A stretch of 64,000 nucleotides of DNA from Alphaproteobacteria bacterium (GTDB lineage Bacteria > Pseudomonadota > Alphaproteobacteria > UBA7887): positions 1 to 64,000 of the forward strand of contig JASLYQ010000016.1 of assembly GCA_030739735.1 (NCBI GenBank), in the 5' to 3' direction. Both the position numbers and the translations under genes were made by a program. The notes below the pieces were generated by a model. The model saw only the letters and a program-made list of their open reading frames with translations. It was not told the DNA's origin and did no database searches. Positions 46,658-56,402 of the stretch are shown piece by piece (position 1 is the stretch's first letter; each line of letters starts with the position of its first letter).

Positions 46658-49216
46658 TCACGCCTGCAACTCGCGCGCGACCCGCTGGATATCGAAAACC
46701 TCTATGACGTCGTCTTGCTTGATGTCCTGATAATTCTCGAAACCCAGGCCGCACTCGAGGCCTTCTTTGACTTCTCTCACCTCGTCCTTGTGGCGCTTTA
46801 GACTCGACAGGGCGCCGGTATGAATGACGACATTGTCGCGCAGGATACGCACGTGAGCGCCGCGCCGCACGGTCCCTTCAGTCACCTCACAACCCGCCAC
46901 CTTGCCGACCTTGGTGATGCTGAAAACCTCCTTGATGCGGGCATAGCCCAGCAATTCCTCGCGCTCGACAGGCGCCAGCATGCCTGACAGCATGCCGCGC
47001 ACATCGTCCAGCAACTCATAGATCACCGAGTAGTAGCGGATATCGACGCCATCGCGCTTGGCCATAGCGCGTGCTGACGGATCGGCGCGCACGTTGAAGC
47101 CGAATATCACTGCATTCGACGCCGCCGCCAAGGTGACGTCGGAGCGGTTGATGCCACCGACGCCCGAGAGCAGGGTGCGGGAGGAGACCTCTTCCTCATT
47201 CTTGGTTAGGTTGGCAAGACTGGCTAGAATAGCCTCCATCGAGCCATGCACGTCAGCCTTGATGACTAGCGGCAGCTCCTTGACCTCGCCTTGGGCGATT
47301 TGCGACAGCATCTGCTCCACCGAGCCGCGCGCACCGGCCATCGCAGTTTGCTCGCGCCGTTGGCCCTGGCGATATTCGGTCACCTCGCGAGCGCGCGCCT
47401 CGTCCGGCACCACCACCATCTCGTCGCCAGCCTGCGGCGTGTCGCTAAGACCGAGCACCTCAACCGGCTCCGAGGGGCCGGCCGCCTCAGTATTTTTGCC
47501 GCGGTCGTCGATCAAAGCCCGCACCCGGCCCCATTCGCTCCCCGCCACGACGATGTCGCCGATGCGCAAGGTGCCGCGCTGAACGAGCAGCGTCGCAACG
47601 ACGCCACGGCCACTCTCGCGCCGCGCCTCGATAACCACACCTTCAGCCGGCCGATCGGGATTAGCCGCCAGTTCGAGAATTTCCGCCTGCAGCAGAATGG
47701 CTTCCTCCAGCTTGTCTAGGTTATCGCGCTTGAGCGCCGAGACCGGCACGGTCTGCACGTCGCCGCCGACCTCCTCGACGACGACATTGTGGTGCAACAA
47801 CTCGTTGCGCACCTTGTCCGGATCGGCATCGGGGAGGTCCATCTTGTTGATGGCGACGATCATCGGCACCTCGGCCGCCTGGGTATGCTGGATAGCCTCG
47901 GCCGTCTGCGGCATGACGCCATCGTCGGCTGCCACCACTAAAACCACGATGTCGGTACTGCTGGCACCGCGCTGGCGCATCTGCGTGAAGGCCGCATGGC
48001 CCGGGGTATCGAGGAAAGTGATATTGGCTCCGGACGCCATATCAACCTGGTAGGCAGCAATATGCTGGGTGATGCCGCCGGCCTCGCCACCCGCCACATC
48101 GGTAGCACGCAAAGCATCCAGGAGCGACGTCTTGCCATGATCGACATGGCCCATGACTGTCACCACGGGCGCACGCGGCTGCATCTGCTCGGCAATATCC
48201 TCCGGCCCGGTCAGACCGACCTCGACATCAGCCTCGCTGACGCGCTTGATACGATGGCCGAACTCGGCGACTACAAGCTCCGCCGTATCGGCATCGATAA
48301 CCTGATTGACGGTCGCCATCACGTCCATCTTCATGAGGGTCTTGACTACTTCGCCCCCACGCACGGCCATACGATTGCCGAGCTCCTGGACGGTAATCGC
48401 TTCGGGAACAACAACTTCGCGCACGACTTTTCTTACCTCACCTGTCTGCCTACCTGCGACCGCACGCTTCTCGCGCTCACGTGCCCGACGCACCGAGGCC
48501 AGGCTGCGTTGGCGTTCCTCGTCGCTGAGTGCCTGCACCACAGTGAGCTTGCCGGTGCGCCGGCGCTGATCGCGGCGCTCTATTGATAGACGATGACCGT
48601 GGCCTTTGCGGCGGCGCTGCTGCGCCGCGGTATTCTCCTCTGCCTCGGCTTCCTTACGCCGCACGGGCACCTTAGTCTTGGGTGAGGGCTTTTCAGCCTT
48701 CGGCGATGCGGCGTTCTTGGCTGCGGCACCCCGTTGCTTTGCAGCGGCCTGGCGAGCCGCCTCGGTCGCCTTGCGCTCAGCCTCAGCAGCATGCTCCTCG
48801 GCCTCGCGCCGCGCAACCTCTTCCGCCGCGAGCCGTTTACGCTCTTCCTCCTCTGCCTGCCCCTGGCGTAGGCGTGCAGCATCCACCTCGTCTTCTCGAG
48901 CCGTTTGGAGCGCACGTGCACGCGCCGCCCGCTCCTCACCGGTGAGGTGGCTCGGTACTACCTCAGACGCTGACACTTCCTTCTGAACGGGCGTCTCAAC
49001 CTGGGCCTCAGCCGCCAAGGTCACCTCGGACATCTTGCCCGATTCCACGCGTTTGAAGGTGCGCTTCTTCTTAACTTCGACCTGGACGGTCTTGCTCCGA
49101 CCATGGGAGAAGCTCTGGCGAACCTGACCACCCTCCACGGTCTTGCGCAACTCTAGCTTGCCCGGTCGCGAAAGGCCGAGGGTCTTCTTCTCGCCGCTAT
49201 CCTTTTTCTCGCTCAT
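46658..49216 (-). CDS. infB: Translation initiation factor IF-2
   Basis: An 852-residue GTPase that brings fMet-tRNA to the 30S subunit. The N-terminal 300 residues are charged and low in complexity (Lys/Glu/Arg/Ala-rich repeats such as [15 protein letters not shown]-like runs), then the G domain: G1 [18 protein letters not shown]3 [14 protein letters not shown]4 [11 protein letters not shown]. The C-terminal domains II-IV end in [23 protein letters not shown] at 49216 ([20 protein letters not shown]) matches family starts; the longer frame adds 34 unrelated residues. It is downstream of nusA and ylxR. Confidence 0.97.
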   Translation of the reverse strand: MSEKKDSGEKKTLGLSRPGKLELRKTVEGGQVRQSFSHGRSKTVQVEVKKKRTFKRVESGKMSEVTLAAEAQVETPVQKEVSASEVVPSHLTGEERAARARALQTAREDEVDAARLRQGQAEEEERKRLAAEEVARREAEEHAAEAERKATEAARQAAAKQRGAAAKNAASPKAEKPSPKTKVPVRRKEAEAEENTAAQQRRRKGHGHRLSIERRDQRRRTGKLTVVQALSDEERQRSLASVRRAREREKRAVAGRQTGEVRKVVREVVVPEAITVQELGNRMAVRGGEVVKTLMKMDVMATVNQVIDADTAELVVAEFGHRIKRVSEADVEVGLTGPEDIAEQMQPRAPVVTVMGHVDHGKTSLLDALRATDVAGGEAGGITQHIAAYQVDMASGANITFLDTPGHAAFTQMRQRGASSTDIVVLVVAADDGVMPQTAEAIQHTQAAEVPMIVAINKMDLPDADPDKVRNELLHHNVVVEEVGGDVQTVPVSALKRDNLDKLEEAILLQAEILELAANPDRPAEGVVIEARRESGRGVVATLLVQRGTLRIGDIVVAGSEWGRVRALIDDRGKNTEAAGPSEPVEVLGLSDTPQAGDEMVVVPDEARAREVTEYRQGQRREQTAMAGARGSVEQMLSQIAQGEVKELPLVIKADVHGSMEAILASLANLTKNEEEVSSRTLLSGVGGINRSDVTLAAASNAVIFGFNVRADPSARAMAKRDGVDIRYYSVIYELLDDVRGMLSGMLAPVEREELLGYARIKEVFSITKVGKVAGCEVTEGTVRRGAHVRILRDNVVIHTGALSSLKRHKDEVREVKEGLECGLGFENYQDIKQDDVIEVFDIQRVARELQA

Positions 49217-49235
49217 CTTCGCCCTTCGGCCTCCT

Positions 49236-49859
49236 TCAGATATGCTTCGTGGCACCAGCCTCTGCCGCGCCGTCACGAAAACCTGCCAGCCTTCGTATCT
49301 CGTCCAGGAACAAATCACTCAGGCGCCCGCGCAGCAAAGCGACATGCACTGCATCCTCACGGCCGAGCGCAGACCCGAGCTCTTCCCGGTCCAATAAGCG
49401 CACCAGCATCGGCGCCGGCACAGCCACCATAACGAGGCGCGCGATCTTGGCCGCGCCGTCCTCGGCAGCATCGCGCGCTTCGGCTATCACACGTGCTTCG
49501 CGCGCCACAAGACAAGCCCGTACCTTTTGCATGCCGGCCACCGCCAAGCCAGCGCGGCGCGCCAAACCCAGCAGATCGCAGCAACGCCGCGCCAACAAAG
49601 CCTCAACGTGATCGCCCACGTCTGTCGCGGCACGCCCGAGGTGCGAGAACTGCCCCTTGGCAACCGCGCGCTCGACCAGCGTCCTCTCGGCTCCTACCCA
49701 GACACCACGGCCGGGCAAATTCGCTTTGATATCAGGAACGACAGCACCATCCGGCGCAGCAACGAAACGGATTAACCGCCGTTTATCGAGACTCCGGCCG
49801 CTGACCACGCAGCGACGCGCAGCCTCTCTCTCAACGACCGCTGCCAATGCCGTCGCCAC
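49236..49859 (-). CDS. YlxR (DUF448) / L7Ae-like fusion RNA-binding protein
   Basis: This 207-residue protein has two parts. The YlxR domain (residues 10-85) has [20 protein letters not shown] and [20 protein letters not shown]. The C-terminal L7Ae-like domain (about 100-180) has [20 protein letters not shown] and [20 protein letters not shown]. This fusion is the usual alphaproteobacterial form. YlxR homologues bind RNase P RNA or affect nucleoid genes. The start is set at GTG 49859, five bases after GGAGAG; longer frames would overlap nusA by up to 92 bases. Confidence 0.85.
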   Translation of the reverse strand: MATALAAVVEREAARRCVVSGRSLDKRRLIRFVAAPDGAVVPDIKANLPGRGVWVGAERTLVERAVAKGQFSHLGRAATDVGDHVEALLARRCCDLLGLARRAGLAVAGMQKVRACLVAREARVIAEARDAAEDGAAKIARLVMVAVPAPMLVRLLDREELGSALGREDAVHVALLRGRLSDLFLDEIRRLAGFRDGAAEAGATKHI

Positions 49860-49878
49860 CACCGCTCTCCGATCCCGC

Positions 49879-51453
49879 TCACTCGCCAGACGCCGCGGAC
49901 GACGCCTCTTCAGCTTGCGCAGTCTCATCCTGGCCAGCAGGCTCATCCGGGAACCAGTGGGCGCGCGCACTCATGATTACCTCACCAGCCACCACTTCAT
50001 CTATGGCGCCTTCGCCGACAATCTCTCTCAGTTCGTCGCTTGCCAGATCACCCAGGTCATCGAGGGTCTTGATCCCCGCCTCACCAAGCGCCACGAGCAT
50101 GGCCGGGTTCAGCCCCTCGACGGCCGCCACCCCATCGGCTACTCCGAGTTCCTGACGCTTGTTGCTGAGGTCCGCGTCGCGGCGCTCGAGATAATCGCGG
50201 GCCCGCGCACGCAGCTCCTCGATCATATCCTGCTCAAAACCATCGATCTCCGCCAGCTCCTCAATCGGCATGAAGGCTACAGCCTCGGCCGACGAGAAGC
50301 CTTCGGTAATCAGTAGGTGGGCAATCACCTCGTCGACGTTCAGGGCTTCCATGAAGAGGGTTGAGGCAGCCCGCATCTCCTCGGTGCGGCGCTCGGATTC
50401 TTGTGCCTCTGTCATGATATCGATATCCCAGCCGGTAAGCTGCGAAGCCAACCGCACATTCTGGCCGCGGCGGCCGATGGCGAGGCTAAGCTGATCGTCT
50501 GGCACTACGACCTCAATGCGCTGATTGTCCTCGTCGAGGACAACTTTGGTGACCTCGGCTGGCGCCAAGGCGTTGACGATAAACGTGGCCGCATCTGGAT
50601 TCCACTGGATGATATCGATCTTCTCGCCCTGCAGCTCGTTCACCACGGCCTGCACGCGGCTGCCGCGCATGCCGACGCATGCGCCGATCGGATCGATGCT
50701 AGAATCGTTCGAGATGACAGCGATCTTGGCGCGGCTACCGGGATCACGGGCCACGGACTTGATCTCAATGATGCCGTCGTAAATCTCCGGCACCTCTTGG
50801 CTGAATAGGCTTGCCATGAACTCAGGCCGTGCCCGCGACACGAAAATCTGCGGGCCGCGCTGCTCCTGGCGCACATCGTAGATGAAGGCGCGCATGCGGT
50901 CGCCGTTGCGGAAGTTCTCCCGTGGCAGAGATTCGTCGCGGCGCATGATCGCCTCGGCGCGGCCGAGCTCCGTGACGACGTTGCCATATTCGACGCGCTT
51001 GACGACGCCGTTCACGATCTCACCCACGCGATCCTTGTATTCCTCGAACTGGCGCTCACGCTCAGCGTCGCGCACACGCTGCACGATGACCTGCTTGGCC
51101 GCCTGAGCCGCGACGCGACCAAGGTCAATCGGCGGCAGGGGCTCGATCAGAAAATCCCCGAGGCCGAGCGCCGGATCGTAAGCCTGGGCGTCGGCCAGCA
51201 GCATCTGAGTCACGTCGTCTTCGATCTCCTCGACCACCTCGCGCCGCCGGGCCAAGCGAATCTCACCACTGCGCCGATCGATCTCGGCGGCGATGTCGAG
51301 TTCCTGGCCGTACTTACGCCGGGCCGCGGTCTGGATTGCCTGCTCCATCGCTTCGACAACGATCTCGCGATCGATAGTCTTGTCACGTGCAACCGCGTCC
51401 GCCACATGCAGTAGCTCGGGTCGGGTCAGGCTTGATATCGCTTCGCTCGCCAT
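49879..51453 (-). CDS. nusA: Transcription termination/antitermination protein NusA
   Basis: A 524-residue RNA polymerase-binding factor. The N-terminal domain (residues 1-125) has ELLHVADAVARDKTIDREIV. It is followed by S1 (EIVNGVVKRVEYGNVVTELG), two KH domains (IGACVGMRGSRVQAVVNELQ, then LSLAIGRRGQNVRLASQLTG) and two acidic C-terminal repeats (EEMRAASTLFMEALN and ALGEAGIKTLDDLGDLASDE). The tail is acidic and Ala-rich. It lies six bases after rimP and ends near ylxR, the conserved rimP-nusA-ylxR-infB order. Confidence 0.97.
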   Translation of the reverse strand: MASEAISSLTRPELLHVADAVARDKTIDREIVVEAMEQAIQTAARRKYGQELDIAAEIDRRSGEIRLARRREVVEEIEDDVTQMLLADAQAYDPALGLGDFLIEPLPPIDLGRVAAQAAKQVIVQRVRDAERERQFEEYKDRVGEIVNGVVKRVEYGNVVTELGRAEAIMRRDESLPRENFRNGDRMRAFIYDVRQEQRGPQIFVSRARPEFMASLFSQEVPEIYDGIIEIKSVARDPGSRAKIAVISNDSSIDPIGACVGMRGSRVQAVVNELQGEKIDIIQWNPDAATFIVNALAPAEVTKVVLDEDNQRIEVVVPDDQLSLAIGRRGQNVRLASQLTGWDIDIMTEAQESERRTEEMRAASTLFMEALNVDEVIAHLLITEGFSSAEAVAFMPIEELAEIDGFEQDMIEELRARARDYLERRDADLSNKRQELGVADGVAAVEGLNPAMLVALGEAGIKTLDDLGDLASDELREIVGEGAIDEVVAGEVIMSARAHWFPDEPAGQDETAQAEEASSAASGE

Positions 51454-51459
51454 AATGTC

Positions 51460-51969
51460 CTATTCGTCCGTCGTCTCTGCCGCGTTCAGACTTGCTTTCA
51501 CTAGGTCGTCCGTAAGCATCAGCTTAGCATCGCGTATCGCCGTCAACGGCACGTTTGCCTCGCTGCCGTCACGCAGGGCAATGCGCACCGTATCACCATC
51601 GAATCCCCTCAACCGACCCCGGAATCGCCGCCGTCCATCTATCAGCAACGCCGTCTCCAGCTTCGCCTCGAAGCCGTTGAAACGCTCATAGTCATCCGGC
51701 CCTACCAGCGGCCTGTCGATCCCCGGCGAGCTGATCTCAAGATCATAGGACCCGCCGATTGGATCCTCGACGTCCAGAACCGCAGACAGGGCCCGGCTCA
51801 GTGTCGCGCAGTCATCAACGGTCATCGTGCCGTTGGCTTCGCGCTCGGCCATCACCTGCAGGCGCAACTGGCCACCTTCGAAGAGGCGGACTCGCACCAG
51901 ACTATACCCCATCGCCGCCACAGTTGGCGCGATTAACTTCTCAAGGGCTTCCCTCGTGGCTCGGGCCAA
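51460..51969 (-). CDS. rimP: Ribosome maturation factor RimP
   Basis: A 169-residue RimP needed for 30S assembly. It starts at TTG 51969 (LARATREALEKL) and has LIAPTVAAMGYSLVRVRLFE, DCATLSRALSAVLDVEDPIG and YDLEISSPGIDRPLVGPDDY, all family hallmarks. A C-terminal Sm-like barrel follows (RRRFRGRLRGFDGDTVRIAL). It is the first gene of the rimP-nusA-ylxR-infB-rbfA-truB-rpsO string. No strong ribosome-binding site precedes the TTG. Confidence 0.93.
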   Translation of the reverse strand: MARATREALEKLIAPTVAAMGYSLVRVRLFEGGQLRLQVMAEREANGTMTVDDCATLSRALSAVLDVEDPIGGSYDLEISSPGIDRPLVGPDDYERFNGFEAKLETALLIDGRRRFRGRLRGFDGDTVRIALRDGSEANVPLTAIRDAKLMLTDDLVKASLNAAETTDE

Positions 51970-52080
51970 ATCGCAAACCCAGAAACAAAAAAGTGGGCGC
52001 CTGGCCCACGGTTTCGAAACAGCCTTTCAGACCCGGCATCTTACTCGTATCGCTCCTATATAACGAAAACGCTCTATGCT

Positions 52081-52800
52081 TCAAGGTTGCCGCGAACGAA
52101 GCCGGCGGCAAAACCGCAAATAAACGCAGCGTGATCCCGTCAAAAGCGCCTTCGCCTCGTAGCGCGTCGGCGGCCAATCGTCAGGCCGGCTACGCCAGCC
52201 TACTGCACACCAGGCGAAACCGGGATGCGCCAGAAGGCGGGCCATGATCCACTGGCAGTAGCCGTTGTGATCGGTGGCAACTCGCAGCTCGCCACCATCG
52301 GCCATGGCACGCGCCAGATCGTCGAGAAACGCCGCCTGCACGATACGCCGTTTGTGGTGCCGCTGTTTGGGCCAGGGATCGGGAAACAGAAGAAAGACCC
52401 GAGTCAATGATTCGGCTGGCAAACGCGTTACAAGATCTGCGGCGTGATCCGTAAAAATACGTATGTTTTTAAGATTTTGTGCCTCTATATTTGCAAGCAA
52501 ACTGGCTATGCCGTTGCGATAGGGCTCACAGCCGATGATGCCCACATCAGGGCGCGCAGCGGCCTGCGCCGCGAGATGCTCGCCGGCGCCAAACCCAATT
52601 TCAAGCCACAAAGCGCCACGCGCGGTCTCCGGGAAGAGGAAAAGCGGCGCGCTCAGCTCGCCCTGGTCGGGCAAGGTGAAGTGGAGGCGTGGCAGAAGCG
52701 TCTCAAGAAGTCTGCGGCGCCCAGCGCGCAGCCGCGTACCGCCGCGCCGACCGTGCACGATACGATGGCCGCACTTTGGCCTTTCGCCCTGCCGCGTCAA
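52081..52800 (-). CDS. trmB: tRNA (guanine-N7-)-methyltransferase
   Basis: A 239-residue Rossmann-type SAM methyltransferase making m7G46 in tRNA variable loops. The SAM site is [40 protein letters not shown] follows, and the hallmark [19 protein letters not shown] lies near residue 145. The C-terminal end has [19 protein letters not shown]. The proposed TTG start overlaps the metK stop (TTGA). The basic first 25 residues are poorly conserved, so a later start cannot be ruled out. Confidence 0.93.
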   Translation of the reverse strand: MTRQGERPKCGHRIVHGRRGGTRLRAGRRRLLETLLPRLHFTLPDQGELSAPLFLFPETARGALWLEIGFGAGEHLAAQAAARPDVGIIGCEPYRNGIASLLANIEAQNLKNIRIFTDHAADLVTRLPAESLTRVFLLFPDPWPKQRHHKRRIVQAAFLDDLARAMADGGELRVATDHNGYCQWIMARLLAHPGFAWCAVGWRSRPDDWPPTRYEAKALLTGSRCVYLRFCRRLRSRQP

Positions 52801-53966
52801 GCCAATGCGGACGCCAGTGAGTTGGCCAAGTCCACGCGCTCCCAGGAAAACCCACCGTCCGGCTCAGGCGCGCGCCCAAAATGGCCGTACGCTGCCGTGC
52901 GCGCGTAGATCGGTCGAATGAGCTGCAGATGATCGCGAATACCGCGCGGTGACAAATCCATCTGCTCCTGCAGGGACACGCCCAGGTGCGCCTCGTCGAC
53001 TTTGCCCGTACCGTGGGTATCGACGTAGACCGACAAGGGCTTGGAGACACCAATGGCATAGGCAAGCTGGATCGTGCATTTGTCGGCCAGCTCAGCGGCC
53101 ACTACATTCTTGGCCAGATAGCGCGCCGCATAAGCTGCCGAGCGATCGACCTTGCTCGGGTCCTTGCCGGAGAATGCGCCGCCACCGTGGGGTGCCGCGC
53201 CACCATAGGTGTCGACGATAATTTTACGACCCGTGACGCCAGTATCACCGTCGGGACCACCAACAACAAATCGCCCGGTGGGATTGACGTAAAACGAGTC
53301 TTCGGGGCACATCCAGCCCTCGGGCAGGACATCCATAACATGGGGTCGGACTATCTCGCGCACTGCCGCCTGATCGAGATTTGCCGCATGTTGGGTCGAG
53401 ACCACGACCGAGGTAGCACCGACCGGCTCGCCATTGACGTAGCGCAAGGTGACCTGGCTTTTCGAGTCCGGCAGCAGACCCGGCTCGACACCAGAATGGC
53501 GCACACCGGCAAGCGAGCGCAGAATCTCGTGGCTATAGAAGAGCGGGGCCGGCATCAAGACATCGGTCTCGCGGCAGGCATAACCGAACATGATACCCTG
53601 ATCGCCGGCGCCAACATCCTTGTTGCCACCGGCATCGACACCCTGAGCAATGTCGGGCGACTGGTTGTGCAAGCGGATATCGACCTTGGCGTCGCGCCAA
53701 TGAAAGCCGTCCTGCTCGTAACCAATATCGCGCACCGCCGCGCGCGCGATCTCCTCGACCTTCTTAGCGCTCATCTCAGGGCCACGGGTCTCGCCGGCAA
53801 TTACCATCATATTGGTCGTCGCCAACACCTCGCACGCGACACGCACCTCCGGATCCTGGTCACCCAGATAGGCATCCACAATTGCATCTGACACACGATC
53901 ACAGAGCTTGTCAGGGTGGCCTTCGGAGACGGATTCGCTGGTGAACAAATGGTCGGCAGTGGCCAT
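52797..53966 (-). CDS. metK: S-adenosylmethionine synthetase
   Basis: A 389-residue enzyme making SAM from methionine and ATP. Signature motifs are all present: [20 protein letters not shown] near the N-terminus, the [12 protein letters not shown] hexapeptide region (about residues 115-126), [17 protein letters not shown] and [23 protein letters not shown] at 53966 ([12 protein letters not shown]) is chosen because the family starts here; the longer frame adds 23 residues. It follows an XRE regulator gene, an arrangement common in Alphaproteobacteria. Confidence 0.97.
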   Translation of the reverse strand: MATADHLFTSESVSEGHPDKLCDRVSDAIVDAYLGDQDPEVRVACEVLATTNMMVIAGETRGPEMSAKKVEEIARAAVRDIGYEQDGFHWRDAKVDIRLHNQSPDIAQGVDAGGNKDVGAGDQGIMFGYACRETDVLMPAPLFYSHEILRSLAGVRHSGVEPGLLPDSKSQVTLRYVNGEPVGATSVVVSTQHAANLDQAAVREIVRPHVMDVLPEGWMCPEDSFYVNPTGRFVVGGPDGDTGVTGRKIIVDTYGGAAPHGGGAFSGKDPSKVDRSAAYAARYLAKNVVAAELADKCTIQLAYAIGVSKPLSVYVDTHGTGKVDEAHLGVSLQEQMDLSPRGIRDHLQLIRPIYARTAAYGHFGRAPEPDGGFSWERVDLANSLASALA

Positions 53967-54011
53967 TAAACCCCCGTGGCGGATCGCTCCGCATGCAAGA
54001 CTAATAAAGAC

Positions 54012-54042
54012 AGGCGCCGGGTGCGCCAAGCGCAAGGCGCCT
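54012..54042 (-). terminator. Hairpin in the metK leader
   Basis: On the minus strand, AGGCGCCT (54042-54035) pairs with GGCGCCT (54018-54012), with a second inner stem TGCGC/GCGCA. It is followed by GTCTTTATTAG. It lies 72 bases after the xre stop and 46 bases before metK. It may terminate xre transcripts or act as an attenuator for metK. I do not recognise an upstream SAM-sensing fold. Confidence 0.5.
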
Positions 54043-54113
54043 ACATATCACCTTGTCTGGCAAACTTCCACGGGCACCACAACCCGCAGAAGCGGATCAG
54101 TTCTAGTGCTTGG

Positions 54114-54512
54114 CTATATGTGTGCGCCAAGTGACTTGACCAAGGCGTAAACCAGACGACGCACGCTGGCATCGCTAATGCTGTGATAGGCGCGAATTAG
54201 CTCCAGCGTCTCGCGTTTAGACAGCATATCCCCACCGAGGTTCCCGGGCGTCTTGCCAAGACCCGGCGCAGCGCCGCTAACCTCCAACGGCATGTCGTCA
54301 AAGAAGAACGAGACCGGCACGTTCAAGACTTGGCTCAACTGATAAAGCCGACTCGCGCCAACGCGGTTGATACCACGCTCGTATTTCTGGATTTGCTGGA
54401 AGGTGAGGTTGATCCCCCCCCCCAATTTCGACTGACTCATACCGAGCAGCGTACGCCGCAACCGAATACGGCCACCAACGTGAATATCCACGGGGTTGGG
54501 ATTTTGGGCCAT
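54114..54512 (-). CDS. XRE family transcriptional regulator upstream of metK
   Basis: A 132-residue regulator of the family found ahead of metK in Alphaproteobacteria. The helix-turn-helix spans residues 14-70: IRLRRTLLGMSQSKLGGG, then INLTFQQIQKYERGINRVGA. The tail ends YHSISDASVRRLVYALVKSL. The codons for Leu-Gly-Gly-Gly inside the helix include ten consecutive G bases (plus-strand C run 54414-54423), an unusual homopolymer for a coding region. The frame is intact as given. A perfect palindrome about 70 bases upstream is a likely operator. It probably controls itself and metK. Confidence 0.88.
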   Translation of the reverse strand: MAQNPNPVDIHVGGRIRLRRTLLGMSQSKLGGGINLTFQQIQKYERGINRVGASRLYQLSQVLNVPVSFFFDDMPLEVSGAAPGLGKTPGNLGGDMLSKRETLELIRAYHSISDASVRRLVYALVKSLGAHI

Positions 54513-54771
54513 TTTCCCTCAATTTCTCAAGGTTCTCACCGCGAACAGAGCTCTATTTTTCCCACTGTGATATTGCCAACACCAAAAGTGCACTTTTGAC
54601 ATTCAATTGTGCCCACTTTTCTTGCATAACCACGTCCGTGACACATCCTATGACACTAAAATGCCTGCCTCACGCCTAAAGCATTTTGACATCAAGCCCC
54701 TCGGAAATTGATTCGCAAAAACTAGTGCCGCAACTTACGCACCGAACCTTGAATTTCCAAACTCACACATC
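54513..54771. other. Regulatory gap upstream of xre-metK
   Basis: An AT-rich spacer between lnt and xre, containing the xre/metK promoter and the palindrome at 54583-54598. A further copy of the half-site AAAAGTG occurs in reverse at about 54610 (CCCACTTTT). I see no coding potential or RNA gene. Confidence 0.4.
54583..54598. promoter_or_regulatory. Perfect palindrome, candidate XRE operator
   Basis: CAAAAGTGCACTTTTG is a 16-base perfect palindrome about 70 bases before the xre start. Two-fold symmetric half-sites of this kind are usual for XRE dimers, so autoregulation is a natural reading. The pairing of regulator and site is inferred from position. Confidence 0.6.
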
Positions 54772-54802
54772 AAAAGCAGGGTTGTTTCCACCCTGTCTTT
54801 TT
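54772..54802. terminator. Terminator-like hairpin after lnt
   Basis: CAGGGT (54777-54782) pairs with ACCCTG (54790-54795) around a 7-base loop. A T-rich tract flanks it on the plus strand (TCTTTTTATT) and a shorter one on the minus (CTTTTG). It is about 60 bases beyond the lnt stop, so it probably ends lnt transcripts; the plus-strand orientation is better formed. Confidence 0.5.
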
Positions 54803-54853
54803 ATTCGATTCAATACCTATAACATAAGAAAGAAAAGTCCATCGTATTGTCTA

Positions 54854-56374
54854 TTATGCCTCACCTCGCTTTCGTCTAGCCTGCATTAAGACAAACAAAC
54901 ACAAAACCAACAGCGGCCAATCGCGCCAAAAAACATAAAGTGTGTCACCTCTGGCGACGGGTAGCGGGGCATCAATCACGCCCGTCTCTCCCAAGCCCAA
55001 ACTTGCGACGACACGGCCTAGAGAATCCACCACTCCCGACACGCCGGTGTTCGCAACCCGCACAAGCGGTATGCCCTCCTCGATTGCACGCACCCTTGCC
55101 TGCTGAAAATGCTGATAGGGCCCAGTGCTGATGCCATACCAAGCATCGTTAGTCAGATTGAGCAACCAGGCTGGCGGATCATCTTCGCTACGCACATTAC
55201 CGGGAAAGATCGCCTCGTAACAGATCAGCGGACTCACTGGTGGCAGCCGGCCGAGAAGTAGACTAACGGGCCCCGGCCCGCGAGAGAAATCTGTCTCACC
55301 ATGGCTGAGCTTAACCAAATCGAAAATATTTCGCAGGGGCATATATTCGCCAAATGGGACCAGGTGAAACTTATCGTAGGTGGCAACAAGGTCACCATGG
55401 TCGTCGATGGCATGCAAACTGTTCCAAATCTGCATGTGGTCGCCACTGACTTTCTCACCGCGCACAGCGCCAGTGATCAACAGGCCACCAGGCGCCACTG
55501 CCGCTCCCAGGCGCTCACGAATCTTGGGCTCGTCGGCAAGAAAATAAGGTGTCGCCGTTTCGGGCCAGATAACCACGCTCGGCGTCGCACCGGGCGTCGC
55601 CGTCAACGTAAGGTGTTGGCGTAGATTGTCGGCTCTGCGCTCGGGCTGCCATTTGTGATATTGTGTGATATTGGCCTGAATCAGACGCAAGCTGATCCCC
55701 TCGACGACGGCGCTGTCCGCGTCTGGCAGGCGCACCGTACCCGCGAGCGCTGCCGCTGCCAAGAGTCCACAGCAAAGCACCAGCGGGCGCCAGCCATGCT
55801 GCTCCGACACCAGCGCCGCGGGCGTCGCTGCAGCCAACACCGTCAACCAGGACAGGCCATATACGCCAAACACCGCGGCCGTCTGTAGCATAGCAAGGGA
55901 ATCAACCCAGACATAGCCGAGCAGATTCCAGGCAAAGCCGCCAAGAACGAGATTAGCGCGCAGCCACTCGGCGGCGGTCCAAGAGGTCGCCAGTACCACC
56001 GCGGCCAATGCGCCGCGGGCACGCGCCAGATAGGTAGCCAGCAGGGCGATCCCCGGAAACAGCGCGTTGGCCGCGGCTAGCCCTAACACGGCAAACGGCG
56101 CCGCAGGCGGCGCGACGCCAGCCACGGAGAAGGCCGTTCCCACCCAATAAAGACCGGCCACGAAATGCCCCAGGCCGAAACTCCAGCCCAACGCGAAAGC
56201 GCCTGCTGGTCCACGGCAAGCAGCGAGCATCAGGCTCAAGCCGACAAAGGTGGGCAGCATCAGAGCAGCCATAGCGAAGGGCGGCAATGCCAGGCACGCC
56301 ACCGACCCCAACAAAGCCGCCGCAAGCCAGCGCTGCCAGAGACCGGCGAGTGCACGGGGCAGCTTTGTTTCCAT
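54854..56374 (-). CDS. lnt: Apolipoprotein N-acyltransferase
   Basis: A 506-residue inner-membrane enzyme that adds the third acyl chain to lipoproteins. Six to seven N-terminal membrane segments (from WLAAALLGSVACLALPPFAM to LLAAAALAG) are followed by a periplasmic nitrilase-like domain. The catalytic triad is present: Glu in VVIWPETATPYF, Lys in VATYDKFHLVPFGEYMP and Cys in PLICYEAIFP. A last membrane segment sits at the C-terminus (WPLLVLCLFVLMQARR). ATG at 56374 is preferred to the longer frame, which overlaps corC. corC lies 28 bases upstream. Confidence 0.96.
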   Translation of the reverse strand: METKLPRALAGLWQRWLAAALLGSVACLALPPFAMAALMLPTFVGLSLMLAACRGPAGAFALGWSFGLGHFVAGLYWVGTAFSVAGVAPPAAPFAVLGLAAANALFPGIALLATYLARARGALAAVVLATSWTAAEWLRANLVLGGFAWNLLGYVWVDSLAMLQTAAVFGVYGLSWLTVLAAATPAALVSEQHGWRPLVLCCGLLAAAALAGTVRLPDADSAVVEGISLRLIQANITQYHKWQPERRADNLRQHLTLTATPGATPSVVIWPETATPYFLADEPKIRERLGAAVAPGGLLITGAVRGEKVSGDHMQIWNSLHAIDDHGDLVATYDKFHLVPFGEYMPLRNIFDLVKLSHGETDFSRGPGPVSLLLGRLPPVSPLICYEAIFPGNVRSEDDPPAWLLNLTNDAWYGISTGPYQHFQQARVRAIEEGIPLVRVANTGVSGVVDSLGRVVASLGLGETGVIDAPLPVARGDTLYVFWRDWPLLVLCLFVLMQARRKRGEA

Positions 56375-56402
56375 TCTTCGCGCTACCGCAACACGAGAGC
56401 GG

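Noticed and set aside
53967-54113. SAM-II or SAM/SAH riboswitch ahead of metK
   Set aside because: The leader has a hairpin but none of the consensus stretches of the known SAM classes that I can recognise by eye; a covariance search would be needed.
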